Assembly (NCBI RefSeq): GCF_932276165.1
Contig: NC_064000.1
Location: 5,270,001-5,334,000 of the forward strand
Direction: 5' to 3'
Origin: Plutella xylostella
Taxonomy: Eukaryota; Arthropoda; Insecta; Lepidoptera; Plutellidae
Length of the DNA: 64,000 bases
Numbering within the stretch: the first letter of the stretch is position 1; each line of letters begins with the position of its first letter. The notes beneath the pieces are model-generated. The model did no database searches. It was not told where the DNA came from and saw nothing but the letters and a program-made list of their open reading frames with translations. Position numbers and translations under genes: made by a program. This document shows, piece after piece, positions 31,545-43,457 of the stretch.

Positions 31545-32041
31545 CTTTCAATCATTAAAGTACTTATCGAGATTGTAAAAAAAACTGACTTCACGTATGC
31601 ACATGATTGTGCACGATAATCCAAATAATCGATACCCGCCATGACCTAAACCTTCTTAATTTAAATTTGATTTTGGAACGCCGAACAGCTGTTCCCGCCG
31701 TAAAAGCAGAGATAATAGGCAATTCTCAAATCCATTGTGTTTTTTTTTCTCTCGCTCTTGTGTAATGTCAGTTATGCAATGCAAATTCAATGATACTGAA
31801 AGTGCTTGCTAAATTCAACTAAATTAGTTCTTATTACTTACACATTTATTTCTCTAAGTCACGTGAAATTTGTTGTCGATTTAAGCTCTACTCTTAGTAG
31901 ATACAAGAGTCACCGTATAAAACACTATGTTAGGACTATTATTATCAGATCTGTATAATCTTGAAGTAAAGGTAGTAAGGTCTAGTTTACATTTGAGTAA
32001 ATATACGTAAGCATGAACTTAAGTACTGCTTAGTGGTAGCT

Positions 32042-32195
32042 ATTCTGAAGGCAGAAATTCTAATTTTAACGCTGTCAAACTTAAAATTTTGCCAGCGAAA
32101 AATGAGATTAACAAAATCACTCATAGAGTCTCTAATTTTAAACAAAGAATTTAAGGTTTAGACATCTCTAAAATTAGAATTTCTGCCTTCAGAAT
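32042..32195. mobile_element. MITE with about 27-bp inverted ends
   Basis: attctgaaggcagaaattct at the left and agaatttctgccttcagaat at the right are exact complements, and the match continues through aatttta. It is 154 bp with no coding capacity. The target duplication is unclear. Confidence 0.75.
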
Positions 32196-34433
32196 CGACA
32201 TCATTGTCTATCTGATGTTCTCTGATCTGAAACTGGCAGTGGCTATGGCATATAAATTGAAGTCTTAGTAAATAAAATACTTACGATATGATGAATCCAA
32301 TATTTGTTCAAGATTAACTATAAAGCCATAAGTAACATTTTCCCTTAATGATTCGCTAAAATTAGAATAATTAGGTTATTCTATTTATCTACGTGTTATT
32401 GGATATAGTAAGGTAGCAAGTAAGCATTAAACATAACTTCATCTTTAAAAAATCATCGTGAATCTCTTCAATGATTATGATGGTCTTATATAGTATTATA
32501 GACTAGTCTGAAAAAGCTAACGACATAATATATGCAACATACCAATCCTAGAATAGTCAAATAAAATAAACAATCACATTATATATTAATTAATAGCATG
32601 CGTGACAACAACTTTATTTAGCAATTTGAAATGTAAAAAAATTAATTACATGCCAAAAATAGCAACCAAACCAGCGCATTAAACCAATTGTTTTGACTAA
32701 TGATATTTTTACTGTCATTTAGATATGCAACGACGAAACGACATAAATAAATTGTTTAAATTCACACAAATCGGTTAATTATGAACAATTTAATTGTTTT
32801 AAGTCGTATTTTGCAAAACTAAATTTTTTATGCGTCGGAAAATCCGCGTGTATTGAATAAATTATATATTTTATATAATCATTTAGCTCTGTATTTATTA
32901 TAATATTATTATTATAGGTCTAATACCTATAATTATAATTTTGTATTGCCATGAGACAAACAGATGATGGTATCTTACAAATAATCTTTATAATAATGTG
33001 ACAAAAGGAACCACTTATCTATTTATTTGTACTTCAAAAGAACACAGTACCGGCAGCATCGCATATTAAAGCAGCTTCAAATATAAATTATCTATTTTAT
33101 AATACCTAAAGAAGCATATTTTTATTGGAAATACATTATGGAGCTGGCTTCACCGGTGACAAGCGTCCGCAAACCTGATTAGCAAGACCTTTGAACTTCT
33201 ACCGAGGAACAACTTCATTATATCAGAGGAAACTAAACCTTATAACAATAGACACACCTATCACAATCGTTGCGTAGACACCGTCGCTAGAGTCTATAAT
33301 ACCTTTGACGCAAACACGAATGTTCAATACTGGAAAGACGGTTTTCTCCCAAAGTCTGCGATCGAAAATAAATAATGATAATTACAAAGGATTATTTTGG
33401 ACTTAATTTTTTTGCTCCGTTTTAATGTCCAAACCTGTTGGGGCCTCAATTTTAGGTTTTTGCATGTGCAGTATGATTTAAAAATACACTTTAACATCAC
33501 ATGTGTCTTGTGAGACCATTCCTTTGCCGGTAATAACTTTTTTTACAGAAAGTAATTAGGTATTGTGTAGATATGTATGTACAATGTAGGTACATGGTAC
33601 TTATATAATATGCAAACACTCTAAGTTATCTTTTCATCTGGTAACGCTGTTAACCTTTATTTATTATGGTTTAGTTACGACATACGTTCACATCTGGTGA
33701 GGTAATTAGTCTGAATCTGTTCTATATTCATACTTACTTACTTGGTAGGTAGGTACACTTTCGAACCAAATTATTAAGAAGAGATTATGGTCTAAGGCCT
33801 AAGGTAATCGTCTACTTTTCGGCATCGTACGAAACGGATACATCGCGATCAGTATTATTTGTATAGAAATTCACACAAGTACGTCCACTTCATCAGCATT
33901 GCATTTATGAAAATGCGTTTGGTCCGATATGTACCGATAGGTGGACGCTTACCTTTTCAGACTGTGATATCTGTGGTATCCAAGGACTCGAGGGGATCCT
34001 CACAATTTAAGAAGCTTCAGGAACCCTTAAACTTCTTAGATTGTGCATCTTGCTATGAGATAGAAAGTGTAGGGACCTACGGTTTATCACCTACCTTCTT
34101 ATTATAAAACGTACACTTAAGATAGTACTGGTTTATCACCGGTTATAGTCCAGAGCTTTCATTCAAATCAATAGTCTAAAGCCGCGGTTAAACTAGTCTA
34201 ACTCTCTTTACCGTTGTGACCCCCTAGAGTTGAACTGGATAATATAATGGTTTAGTTTTAGATGACTCATAGAAATATAAGTAAGCATCTTGATTCTTAT
34301 CTTTATCTTTATCATTGATATCTGTCTTGAGAAATAAGAATTATTTCACGTACGTTTTATATTCGTTACCCACATGAGTCATTTTTTACGATAAGTAATG
34401 TACTTACCTACATAATGTGCAGTAACTTTTTCT
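32196..34433. other. Long AT-rich stretch without recognised genes
   Basis: No frame has domain support and no repeat is defined by internal comparison. Confidence 0.3.
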
Positions 34434-34610
34434 TCATCATTAGCTTATAGCAGTCCACTGCTGGACGTAGGCCTCTCCCAAAGCACGCCACTGGATGCGA
34501 TCTTTAGCTTTACGCATCCAATCATAACCAGCCATCTTTCGCAAGTCGTCACCCCATCTAGCCGGAGGGCGTCCCACACTACGTTTGCCTAGTCGCGGCC
34601 TTATAGTTTC
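34434..34610 (-). pseudogene. RTE-like LINE 3' remnant
   Basis: gctggacgtaggcctctccc and the following sequence, through gccggagggcgtcccac, are the complement of the C-terminal RTE coding region (GRPP.RW.DDL ... GEAY). It is short and truncated. Compare 22103-22140 and 58135-58250. Confidence 0.55.
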
Positions 34611-35029
34611 AAAAAAGGCAGTAGCATCTGTTTTATATCAGAAATCGTTATCGTCTTAAATATCATTATCTATACGTCTGATATACCAAAAAAAGAAGAT
34701 ATTCTCACACCGTACTTAGACCGGGTTTGTGTGAGCACACTAGCATAATATTTGCATAAAACAGGTTTTAGATGAATAGACAATTTAGTTGTTATGACAT
34801 GAGTAGCTTGAGCTAAGTATGAGATCTTGAATTTTTATAATTAGGCAGGTAAATCTTATTGTTACCTTAATATGATAGGGGTCGTTTATAAGTGATGTGA
34901 AGTGTAATTAGAGCAAAATATACCTTATATTCATAAATTTTATATGTATGGATATGTGGCATCGTAGTATATATATAGTAGTATATATATAGTATAAAGA
35001 TTGATGAAGTTTTTCTTCTTTATTGAAAA
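34611..35029. other. Unassigned
   Basis: AT-rich. A duplicated gtatatatatagta phrase lies at 34967-34993. Confidence 0.3.
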
Positions 35030-35235
35030 CTAGCTGTTCCCGCGAGCTCCGCTTCGCCTTTTAAAGTTTTCCCGTAGGAATTCCACGGTAAAAAGTAGGA
35101 TATACATAAACAGGGTATCAGCTAACTCCATACCAAATTCCATTACAATCGGTTCAGCGGTTTTGTCGTGAAGAAGTAACAAACATACACACTCACATAC
35201 TCACAATTTTTCGCCTTTATAATATTAAAGTAGGA
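35030..35235 (-). mobile_element. Non-autonomous Helitron-like element
   Basis: On the minus strand it starts TCctactttaatattataaa, preceded by A. It ends gcgggaacagCTAG, followed by T. These are Helitron-type termini with the usual A/T target. It is the same family as 16698-16894. It has a tRNA-free, non-coding body of 206 bp. Confidence 0.75.
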
Positions 35236-36604
35236 TAATCAAATATTTATCCATGGACGGATTTTATAGTTAACGTAAAGAGATTGAATTTTGAACACAC
35301 GTTTTACATTCCTATTGTGTATGTTTTACATGGGTATATAGCAGGAAAGCCAGGAAACCATAAATCATGCCATTCAATTTTATACTTCCACTTTGGTTGC
35401 CTTTGACTTTAGTAAGCATCGAGCAACATACATTGCTGTATTTGTTCATAAACTAGGACCTAAAAAGTAGCAATGGATTATGTATAGTATGAAAAATCTT
35501 TTGAGGTTCACTAATTACGTTAGGTTTTTATAATGGTACATTACCTGATGTTACATGTGTTTAGTTAAAGTTTTCACACATACGGCCAGAGGCGTGTGCT
35601 AAAATTGGCACGTTTTATGACGTCTCGTGTGTTTGACGTGAAAAATGAATAATTTCTTCATTTCAGATTCACTATCTTAAATGAATCCATGATTTATATT
35701 GTTTTTTATTATTATATAAGTATTTACTTTAATTATGTACTTAAGTATTTCAGACTTCAGCCTGTTTCCTTGCTTTAGGTAAACGAACCGTAAAGTAACC
35801 TACTTGATTGATTCTGACTAGTTATATATGTATTGTACTGAACAAAAATTACATATATGGTTGATTAAGCAACGCAAACACGTATATTGTCATGTTCCTA
35901 TTTACTGAAGTTATTCTTCACTTTATTTGCACCAAGAACAGAAAATACAAAAAAAGTACAAATAGGCGGCCTTATTGCTTATAGCAATCTCTACCAGACA
36001 ACCTTTGGATGGAACACTTTCATAAAATCTCATATAGGTACTAAGGTCCTTTAATCCTTGGGGAAATCAGACACAACAGATCTGGTTTACGAATGGGTCG
36101 CCGGAACGTGAGTGTTTAAAACACAAGATTTGTCAATAAATATTCTATATGTGCTTTGGTCGTTATTCGAGACTAATAATTTTCGATCCAAAATGGCGAA
36201 ACATCGAGAATACTTAATGTGCACGCACATCACCAGCTATTTCTCACAAGAATAAGATTATGCTATTTCATTAGTCCTTTCAAAGGTCATAAGCAAAATG
36301 GCGAGCAATAAAAATGTAGGTTAACCCTCAAAATGCAACGTGAAACAGCAACTTAGTGCGCAGCGGCGCGCGGCGGGTTGCATCAAAATTAGCCAAGCAT
36401 AGGGTTAGCTAACTCACTTGGGAAACGTGAAAACTTAAACGGTGAATTTTATGAAAATTGGACCGCCTATTATTTGAGCCGTTTGCAAGTTCCTTTTATT
36501 CAGATTTTTTGTGAAATTGTTGTTTCTAAGGGACGGTCGTGATTTGTTTCCGTTGCTAAGAAAACTTATCTCAATCACGTCAATCAATTTATAGATAGTA
36601 CTCG
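35236..36604. other. Unassigned AT-rich DNA
   Basis: No recognised gene or repeat. Confidence 0.3.
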
Positions 36605-36830
36605 TACACTCACGGGCAATGAAAAGATCCCACTGAGAAAATCACCAAATTACTCCTAAACGGTTAATAACGCTTTCTACAACATTGAAGTACATTGAAC
36701 AGAGCTTCAGGATATTACCAACTTAAAATGGTAATATTTTGTTCAAATTTTAAATTACATGTTTGAAAAAATGGGGGTTGATTTGTGTCGGCGTTTTGAG
36801 AGTGGAACTGTTTCATCGCCCGTAAGTGTA
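36605..36830. mobile_element. TA-flanked MITE, CACTCACGGGCAATGAAA ends
   Basis: The element is 36607-36828 (222 bp) with TA on both sides. The ends cactcacgggcaatgaaa and tttcatcgcccgtaagtg are near-perfect complements. A second member is at 61203-61416. The terminal word resembles the motif arrayed at 17.85 and 24.1 kb. Confidence 0.8.
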
Positions 36831-37659
36831 GTTATAACATGATTTGCTATAAGTATTATTAAAGTTACAAAGCTTGTGTAAGCTTACCTAAGTAAGGTTC
36901 TTGTTTTTTTACTATTTCTGGCGAGAAGGCAATTTTTAAGAAAGTAGGTACTTACCGACTTGTTATGGATTTGCAAAGCTTCCAATCAACATAATTAATA
37001 TAAAAATGTAGTCAATGTTGTTAATATCAACTTACATAAGTTATATTGTCCTGTGGCATAATATTTATGACATCTGATAAGTATATCTCGATAACATTTA
37101 AAAATACATGTTATAAATTACTTTGAAGTCTCGTTCCTTCATTTATGGAAATGTCATTCAGTTAACGAACATAAATTAATTATTGTTTGACATTAATACA
37201 CGGTTTCGTTGTAACTAAGTATTGTCTATAAGTAACTTAATAAAGTGGTTGTGAATGAAAGATACCTACGATGATTATAACCCTTCTAAAAATAGTGTCT
37301 CAATGGGATCTGGAGCTTTTTTATACACATAAACTCATACACACACACACTCACACCTTTAACTTCAGACCTCCCTTGCGGGGTAGGCAAGGCATAGCAC
37401 TTTCGTCAATATTGTGTTTATACATGGTGTTACAAAGGTGGCATAGTAATCCGAAAGTGGTCTAGAAGTCGTCCTGAAAACTTTTGTTAAACTTTTTTTG
37501 TGTAAAATTTTGGAAATTCGTAAAAAACATAATCTGCTACTTTGCTACCCATAGTACCTACAAAGTCACGTGACTAATACTTGCTATATAGACGTAAAAT
37601 ATGTTAAATAATGAATTAAATATTGATTTAGTAAGCATATTGCTTTATTCAAAATTGAA
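36831..37659. other. Mostly unassigned; SINE A 3' fragment at about 37340-37400
   Basis: The phrase cactcacacctttaact...ctcccttgcggggtaggcaa is a degraded piece of the 3' part of SINE family A in minus orientation. The rest is AT-rich. Confidence 0.4.
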
Positions 37660-37870
37660 AAATATACTGCATATACGACTGTAATCCCCGAAAGGGTAGT
37701 CAGAGGTGGCTCACAAGCGAGCCATCCACTTTTCGCAGCACATTTGTACTCACGTGATAGGTTGCGAACCATATCGCCGTTTTGGGATAAGTACAATGCA
37801 CTTAGGATACACATCTAGAATCTAGATGTGCAGGTTTCCTCTCGATGTTTTCCATAACCGTTGAAAAATA
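37660..37870 (+). repeat. Dispersed repeat, ctgtaatccccgaa family
   Basis: It has ctgtaatccccgaaagggta, gtactcacgtgatagg, atatcgccgtttt and a 3' part gcaggtttcctctcgatgtt. The last word links it with the element at 23690-23865. Other copies: 4185-4400, 53145-53345, 59748-59862. Confidence 0.6.
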
Positions 37871-38699
37871 TATACTAATAATACCTACTAAAAAGGCGTT
37901 TAACAAAAATGGAGATCCTGAAATCGGCCACATCGTCACCTCTCAGGTTAATAACTTCTTTATGACTTCTCATAAAAAAACGGGTTAAACAAATATTAAG
38001 TTTCTACTACCGGATGTCAGAAATTGTTTTGTTCTTTCTAGGTATATATTTTATATAATTTACTTTGACGCACTTGATATAAATAAAAGCAAATGTGCTT
38101 ATCCATTAACTCTTAGCTAAGTAGCACATACTAGTTTACTGCATTTTTGATCGTGTGAATTTTAATCACCTCTTCTCATCTCACTTTTGGTCACCTCTAA
38201 ATAACAAGCCTTTTTCAAATCATATTTTAACCCTTGATGGAAAAAGAGGGGTGTTTTTTAAGGCCATAGGTAATTTTATCCCGGGTGTTTTTAGCCTTAT
38301 TTTAACAAAATTGCCTGAGCCATTCAAAATATATCGACTTTTACTGTTGAATATCGGAGTTTTTACATTTTTAGGTTATGTTTCCACCAAACCGAATCTA
38401 GCTCGATCCACGTGCACAATACGTCTCGATTACTAACTGGAGTATCAGAGCTCGCGTGTCGGCATGTCTTCCGTGTTTCAGTTAAGTAATGGTGCAAGTA
38501 AACTCGTTGTGTTCACTTCAGTGCTGGTTTTGTAACGATCGGTGAGGGTAAGCGTCTGTTATTGATGCGCGATTTGGACCGGTGAAACGATAACAAAAAA
38601 ATTGTGGGTTTAAAAGTTAATAAATCTGGTTTTATTTTTACCATTTACACTAGAGCTGCCTTGATTTGTCACCGTGGAGAAATAATAGCCAGTCAGATT
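37871..38699. other. Unassigned; possible 5' exon near 38430-38545
   Basis: A run around 38450-38545 (moderate GC, initiator-like tttcagtt, short upstream frame starting MSSVFQ) ends in aacgatcg|gtgagg. It could be a non-coding first exon, on weak evidence. The stretch 38230-38260 holds a fragment of the cgaacggctgaaccg repeat family. Confidence 0.25.
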
Positions 38700-38779
38700 A
38701 GGGTGGAATTTCACCAAATACTAAACGTATTAAGTTGCCTGTCAAACGTCTGTCAGTTGGTACAAAATGTATTTAAAAT

Positions 38780-40374
38780 GTAATTTGAGTATCGACTAAA
38801 AGTCAATCCCAGTAAAACAGAATTAGTCCTATTTACTAACAAGAGAAAACTCAATAACATGAGCTTGCCTACATTATTTGGTACTCAACTAACACTTTCA
38901 ACCGAAGTGAAATATCTTGGCATAACGCTAGATAACAAGTTGAACTGGAATAAACATCTCGATAACAAAATAAAACAGGCTACGATCGCTTTCTGGCAGT
39001 GTAAGCGAATGTTAGGAAAAACCTGGGGCCTTAAACCAAAATTAACATTATGGCTGTACAAAGCTGTCATACGACCTACCATAACTTACGGTTCTGTAGT
39101 CTGGTGGCCCAGAACAGAACTTAGCTCAGTAAAAAACAAGCTGCAAAAGCTACAAAGGCTTGCATGTGTAGCCATCACAGGATGCATGAAATCAACACCC
39201 ACGGCCGCACTTGAGGTACTTCTCGACCTTCCACCATTACATCTCGTGGTGAAACAGGAAGCAGCTGCCGCCGCTTTTAGACTAAGAGCAGCTGGCCTCT
39301 GGGCAAATAACTCAACAGCGTCACACACATCCATTATGTTGGAAGCCATAAAACATCAACCAATGATGGCAGCCATAGGTGATCGAATACCGCTTATCCA
39401 TATATTTAAAAGGCACTATAACATTCAATTGCATGAAGAACCAAGAGATCAGTCCAGTATATATGAACTGAGAATTTACACTGATGGATCCAAAAAAACG
39501 TCAGGTACGGGTGCTGGTGTCCACTCCGATGACCTAAACATTCATTTTTCACTGGCACTAAGCAAATACAACACAATCTTTCAGGCTGAATGTGTTGCCA
39601 TTACACGGGCCGCTAACGCAGTCAAATCTAGAAAGGTTACGAATCAACGTATTCGTATCCTATCTGATAGTGCTGCAGTTCTGCTAGCTTTGTCTAGCAA
39701 AACTATAACTTCGGGGCTAGTACTAGAGTGTCACTCAGCTCTAGAATCGCTTGCCTCACAAAACAATACCATAACCCTCCAGTGGATAAAAGGGCACAGC
39801 GGGTCGCTGGGGAACGACGCTGCTGATGAACTTGCACGAAAGGGATCTGACACTGCACCAATAGGCCCAGAGCCGATAGTACCGATCCCTTTCAACCAAA
39901 TTCGCTCTTGGTTGCGTTCCCGAACGACAGAATGCCACACCAATCTCTGGAGTAACAGTGCCGAGTGCAAACAAACAAAAGCTTTTGTACCACTAATTAA
40001 TACTAAACTAACACGCAAATTATTATGCTTGGACAGAGCAAACTTACGTGTCGTGATAAGTACCATAACAGGCCACTGCCGGTTAAATAAACACCTATAT
40101 CGCATGAAAATCTCCACCACTCCTCTTTGCAGAAGTTGCATGGAGGAAGATGAAACAGCCTCCCATGTCTTGTTACATTGCAAAGGCGTGGAGACAATAC
40201 GATCAAAAATCCTCGGATCTCCGGGGTCCCTCCGGGAAGTCATGAGCAACCTAGGTCGTCTACTGGCTTTCTGGCGTGAGCTTGGGTGGCTTAATAGCTA
40301 GTCACCCCATAGGTATTTCACGCATAATGGCCCACCTTGGAGGCTAAATGCGGAAAATCAGCTCGCCATGATAG
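38780..40374 (+). mobile_element. 5'-truncated non-LTR retrotransposon with 13-bp target duplication
   Basis: atgtatttaaaat occurs at 38767-38779 and 40375-40387 and brackets the insertion exactly. The element starts in the middle of the reverse transcriptase and runs to its 3' UTR, which ends without an A tail (gccatgatag). Truncation at the 5' end is what target-primed reverse transcription normally leaves. Confidence 0.85.
38784..40301 (+). pseudogene. Reverse transcriptase C-terminus plus RNase H (LINE ORF2 fragment)
   Basis: The frame is open from 38784, giving LKVNPSKTELVLFT before the first ATG at 38859, so the coding remnant starts inside the RT palm/thumb. From that ATG the frame has 480 residues. 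VKYLGITLDNKLNW and the VIRPTITYGSVVW motif complete the RT region. An RNase H domain follows with D209 (YTDGSK), E244, D270 (SDSAAVL) and IKGHSGSLGNDAADELA near 310-326. A C-terminal zinc knuckle (CRSC...H...C) closes it. RNase H points to the I/R1/LOA-like groups. There is no internal stop, so the insertion is fairly young, but without endonuclease and the catalytic RT box it cannot act alone. Confidence 0.9.
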
Positions 40375-40440
40375 ATGTATTTAAAATTTGATTTAAATAC
40401 AATTTTAAATACGTTTAGCATTTGGTAAAATAGATCCCAT

Positions 40441-41203
40441 CAAAAACATAAATGTAAAATAATAGCCAAGTTCAATATCATGATAAATGCCTTGGTTGTT
40501 GACTTCAACGACAAAAGAAGTGAGATCTAAATGGGTGCCAAGTTCAATGATCAGTCCTGAAATTTATTTATAAGTAACAGTAGGTATAACATATCATATA
40601 TTATCTTCTTATAACATAAAATTATGTATTGTAACCTAAGGTCTAATTTGGCTAGTTTTTATACACCTACCTGTTTCATCGCTAGTTTCTACCAACAATA
40701 CAAATGATCGGAATTATAAAATAAGAATTCTTGTAGGTTTAACTTGTGAAGGCTATAATTCATATATATGTCGTGTCGTTTCGTATCCGATCCCATCCCA
40801 TCCCATCCATTTAGGTACAGCTTTCTTAGACTAGTTAACATTTATATTATGCATCTCGTTCTCAAAGCCATTTCATAGTTTTCGCATATTTTATTATGTT
40901 ACGATAGTAAGTACCTACCCTAAGAGTTTTGATCTATCGGTGAGTCAGTCAATGATATAAATGAGGTTTTTTGGACATTAATATCTAAATAACCGTTTGA
41001 GATACGCTCATGACATTTTGAACACATATGTATCTCGCAAGTCTCAATATATGAGCCAAATTTCATACGTTTACATTAAATCGTTTTTGATTTATGAGGG
41101 GGTCAGAAGTAGCTTGAAATGGTTCGTGTAATATTACACACGGTGCGGCTCGCCAGTTCTGTTTCTCGAACTTGGCTTGACACTCTACCGCGTGTCTTGA
41201 TTA
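40441..41203. other. Unassigned AT-rich DNA
   Basis: Only a short cccat repeat at 40793-40808 stands out. Confidence 0.3.
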
Positions 41204-41271
41204 ACGCAATGAAAAAGTTCCAGTGACACATGGAACGGCAATGGAAGGTGGAACTTTTTCATTGCTCGTGA
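41204..41271. mobile_element. Compact hairpin related to the GGCAATGAAA family
   Basis: acgcaatgaaaaagttcca and tggaactttttcattgctcg are inverted repeats about 68 bp apart end to end, with an inner cggcaatgg. It looks like a minimal or deleted relative of the MITEs at 36607 and 61203. Confidence 0.5.
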
Positions 41272-41410
41272 GAGATGAGTTCATTACCTACACAGTTGTT
41301 GTAAACATTTTCCATTTCAGAAGTGTTACATATAACTTGAACTTAAACCAAGTAAAATGCGTATATTACATGGAACGATTACAAACTCTGTAAAATAAAG
41401 ATGGTACAAA

Positions 41411-41438
41411 TTTTTCTTATCTTTGTTTCAGGTAAGTC
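41411..41438 (+). promoter_or_regulatory. Candidate recursive (ratchet) splice site
   Basis: tttttcttatctttgtttcag is followed immediately by gtaagtctt, so a strong acceptor abuts a perfect donor with no exon between (junction 41431/41432). This matches the zero-length exon consensus used in long Drosophila introns. CAGGTAAGT would be expected by chance about 0.24 times on one strand of 64 kb, and this one also has a long pyrimidine tract. Confidence 0.5.
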
Positions 41439-41574
41439 TTTTAACCAGTACCTGCGAAAGTGATCAGAAAATAGGTATTGATTAAAAAGTTCTATTCAAA
41501 ACTCTCCACCATATTTCAGCCCTAATATACACACACACAGTATTAGTACAGGCACAGTAGGTATAAGTACTTTT

Positions 41575-41665
41575 TTTAAACCCTACCTGCTCTGATACTG
41601 CTGGGCAAAGTCCTCTCCTTATTTTCTTCCACACCCTTCGATCCCGTGTTATCCTATCATCTAGT
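41575..41665 (-). pseudogene. Short LINE 3' remnant
   Basis: ctgctgggcaaagtcctctc followed by cttccacacccttcgatccc resembles the complement of an RTE-like 3' coding end. It is very decayed. Confidence 0.3.
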
Positions 41666-41700
41666 CAAGTTACCTATTAAGGCTACAATTTTAGAGTGTA

Positions 41701-41877
41701 AGGGTGCTTACATAGAGAATCGGGTTCCCTGTATCTACCTGTACCGGTAACCTGATTATGCGAAAGCGCTCACTCACGGAGCATTTCCTGGATTTTTAAA
41801 TCTCATGAGCGCTTTCGCATAATCAGGTTACCGGTACAGGTAGATACAGGGAACCCGATTCTCTATGTAAGCACCCT
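41701..41877. mobile_element. Perfect 72-bp inverted repeat with 33-bp loop
   Basis: The left arm (41701-41772) and right arm (41806-41877) are identical complements over all 72 positions. The ends are agggtgcttac / gtaagcaccct and the loop is 41773-41805. The flanks are TA|a and t|ag, so no exact target duplication is certain. The absence of any arm mismatch implies recent insertion or gene conversion. It would fold as a long hairpin if transcribed. Confidence 0.9.
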
Positions 41878-43341
41878 AGTTAAAAAAAAACATTACCCTC
41901 CTCCTTCGGCAGTCGGGTAAAAAGCAAGTAAGTATAAGACTTGTCTTGTGTGCTTCGTTTTTTTATTAGATATTAAATTATGCAATAGATTTCTTCAATA
42001 ACGTCACTATCCATAGCACTAAAATTTATACAAACAAAGTAACACATTAGAAGTGAGCTGTACACCGGTAGATATCTTTCAAAACATTTTTCACATTACC
42101 AAGTGAATGTCCTATTCGCTATAACCATTAATTTATCTTTTATCACCAATACAATAAAAGCTATTTTCCAATAAAACCGTTCAAGTTACTGGACTAATGT
42201 TACAGCTGGGTTTGTTTTTAGAATTGAATGCCTTATGTCTTTAATTTAAGGTATGTTTCACAGTGATTTGGTGGGTGGTCTGTATTTGTATTGCAAAATG
42301 TAGGTAGCGTTCGATGTTCGTTGCATGTTCTCTGTTTAGGCGAAAGGTGAAGGATAGAGTTCATATTCCAACTAATTTACATTTTTAATTTACTCGTACC
42401 GGCTACATACATTTCATTTAATTTATTTACGAGTATTATGCCATAAATTACATCCAATGAAATGTGACAAAAACTTTGAACGGCTAAAGCAATTTTCACG
42501 AATCATTTCTTTAAACAGTCTTGATCACCTCAAACACATGTATTCTATTCGAGCCGAACTTGGAACACCTCATTTTTATGTCAATAAACTGAAACAGTTG
42601 AAGCCGGTAGACTCGGTAGAGTAACCACACACGAATTTATATCGTGGTTCGTGATATCTACTAGTATATGTATTTACTATCTTTATCTATACAGAAAATA
42701 AACATATATATTGTAATATATTTGCTCGATATTACAGCTTTGCTCTACTGCACATATGTGACTAAATTAAATTGTAAGTACTGAGGATATTAAAATACTT
42801 AACAGATATTTAGGGTAAACACGAAGTATTGATTTGTATTTCGTTTTCAGAAGTTGTGTAGTCACGAGCATAAGAAAAATGCATACAATTTTCAAAAGCG
42901 TTTCAACTATAACAATGACGCGACCCAGTTCCATAAAAATAACAATTGGGCAGACCACTCGGGGTTAGAAATATCGTTTTGACGCAAGATTGCCAAACTA
43001 AAAACTGCAATGAAAAATATCACTTTTAAAATTTGCCGAAATGTCTATTACGGTTCGCATTACCGAATTTAACAGCCCATCTAAAAATATTAAGGTGACT
43101 GCACACACATGCATGCATTACATAATTTGCAACATAACAAGCGACCTTTAAGAAGTGTGGCAACACTGGCAACACTACTATCGACCGCAAATGTTTCTTC
43201 TTTAAAGCTAGTTGTTGCAATGAGCTTTCACACAAGTTGGCCACAACTGGTGACCTCTTGACATGACGCGTGACCTTTCAGCCCGTCTCTAGTCTGTGGT
43301 CCAGTCTATTTTGTTTATGGAATGGTGCCACAGGTGCCTGG
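41878..43341. other. Unassigned AT-rich DNA
   Basis: No gene and no defined repeat. Confidence 0.3.
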
Positions 43342-43457
43342 GGGTGACTCTCTACCCTATATGACGAAAAACTAAGTTACGCTCTGCTGCGCGAGTCACG
43401 ACTTGTATTAACCGCACGACAGCTCTTGTTTCTTTTTTCGTTTGTATAGAGTAACCC
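43342..43457 (-). mobile_element. Inverted-repeat element, GGGTTACTCT family
   Basis: On the minus strand it starts agggttactctatac, continues gagctgtcgtgcgg, and ends with acttagtttttcgtcatat and a gggtagagagtcaccc tail. It is about 116 bp and is the most complete member for comparison with 5950-6057. Confidence 0.65.

Larger units (their letters stand above)
38700..40440. mobile_element. MITE split by a LINE insertion
   Basis: Left ggtggaatttcaccaaatac followed by taaacgtatt, and right aatacgtttagcatttggta, are inverted repeats. They lie directly outside the LINE and its target duplications. Joining the two flanks gives a MITE of roughly 130-150 bp that existed before the LINE arrived. Confidence 0.6.

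Noticed and set aside
39731..40249. 172-codon minus frame opposite the RNase H LINE
   Set aside because: Shadow of the sense coding frame.
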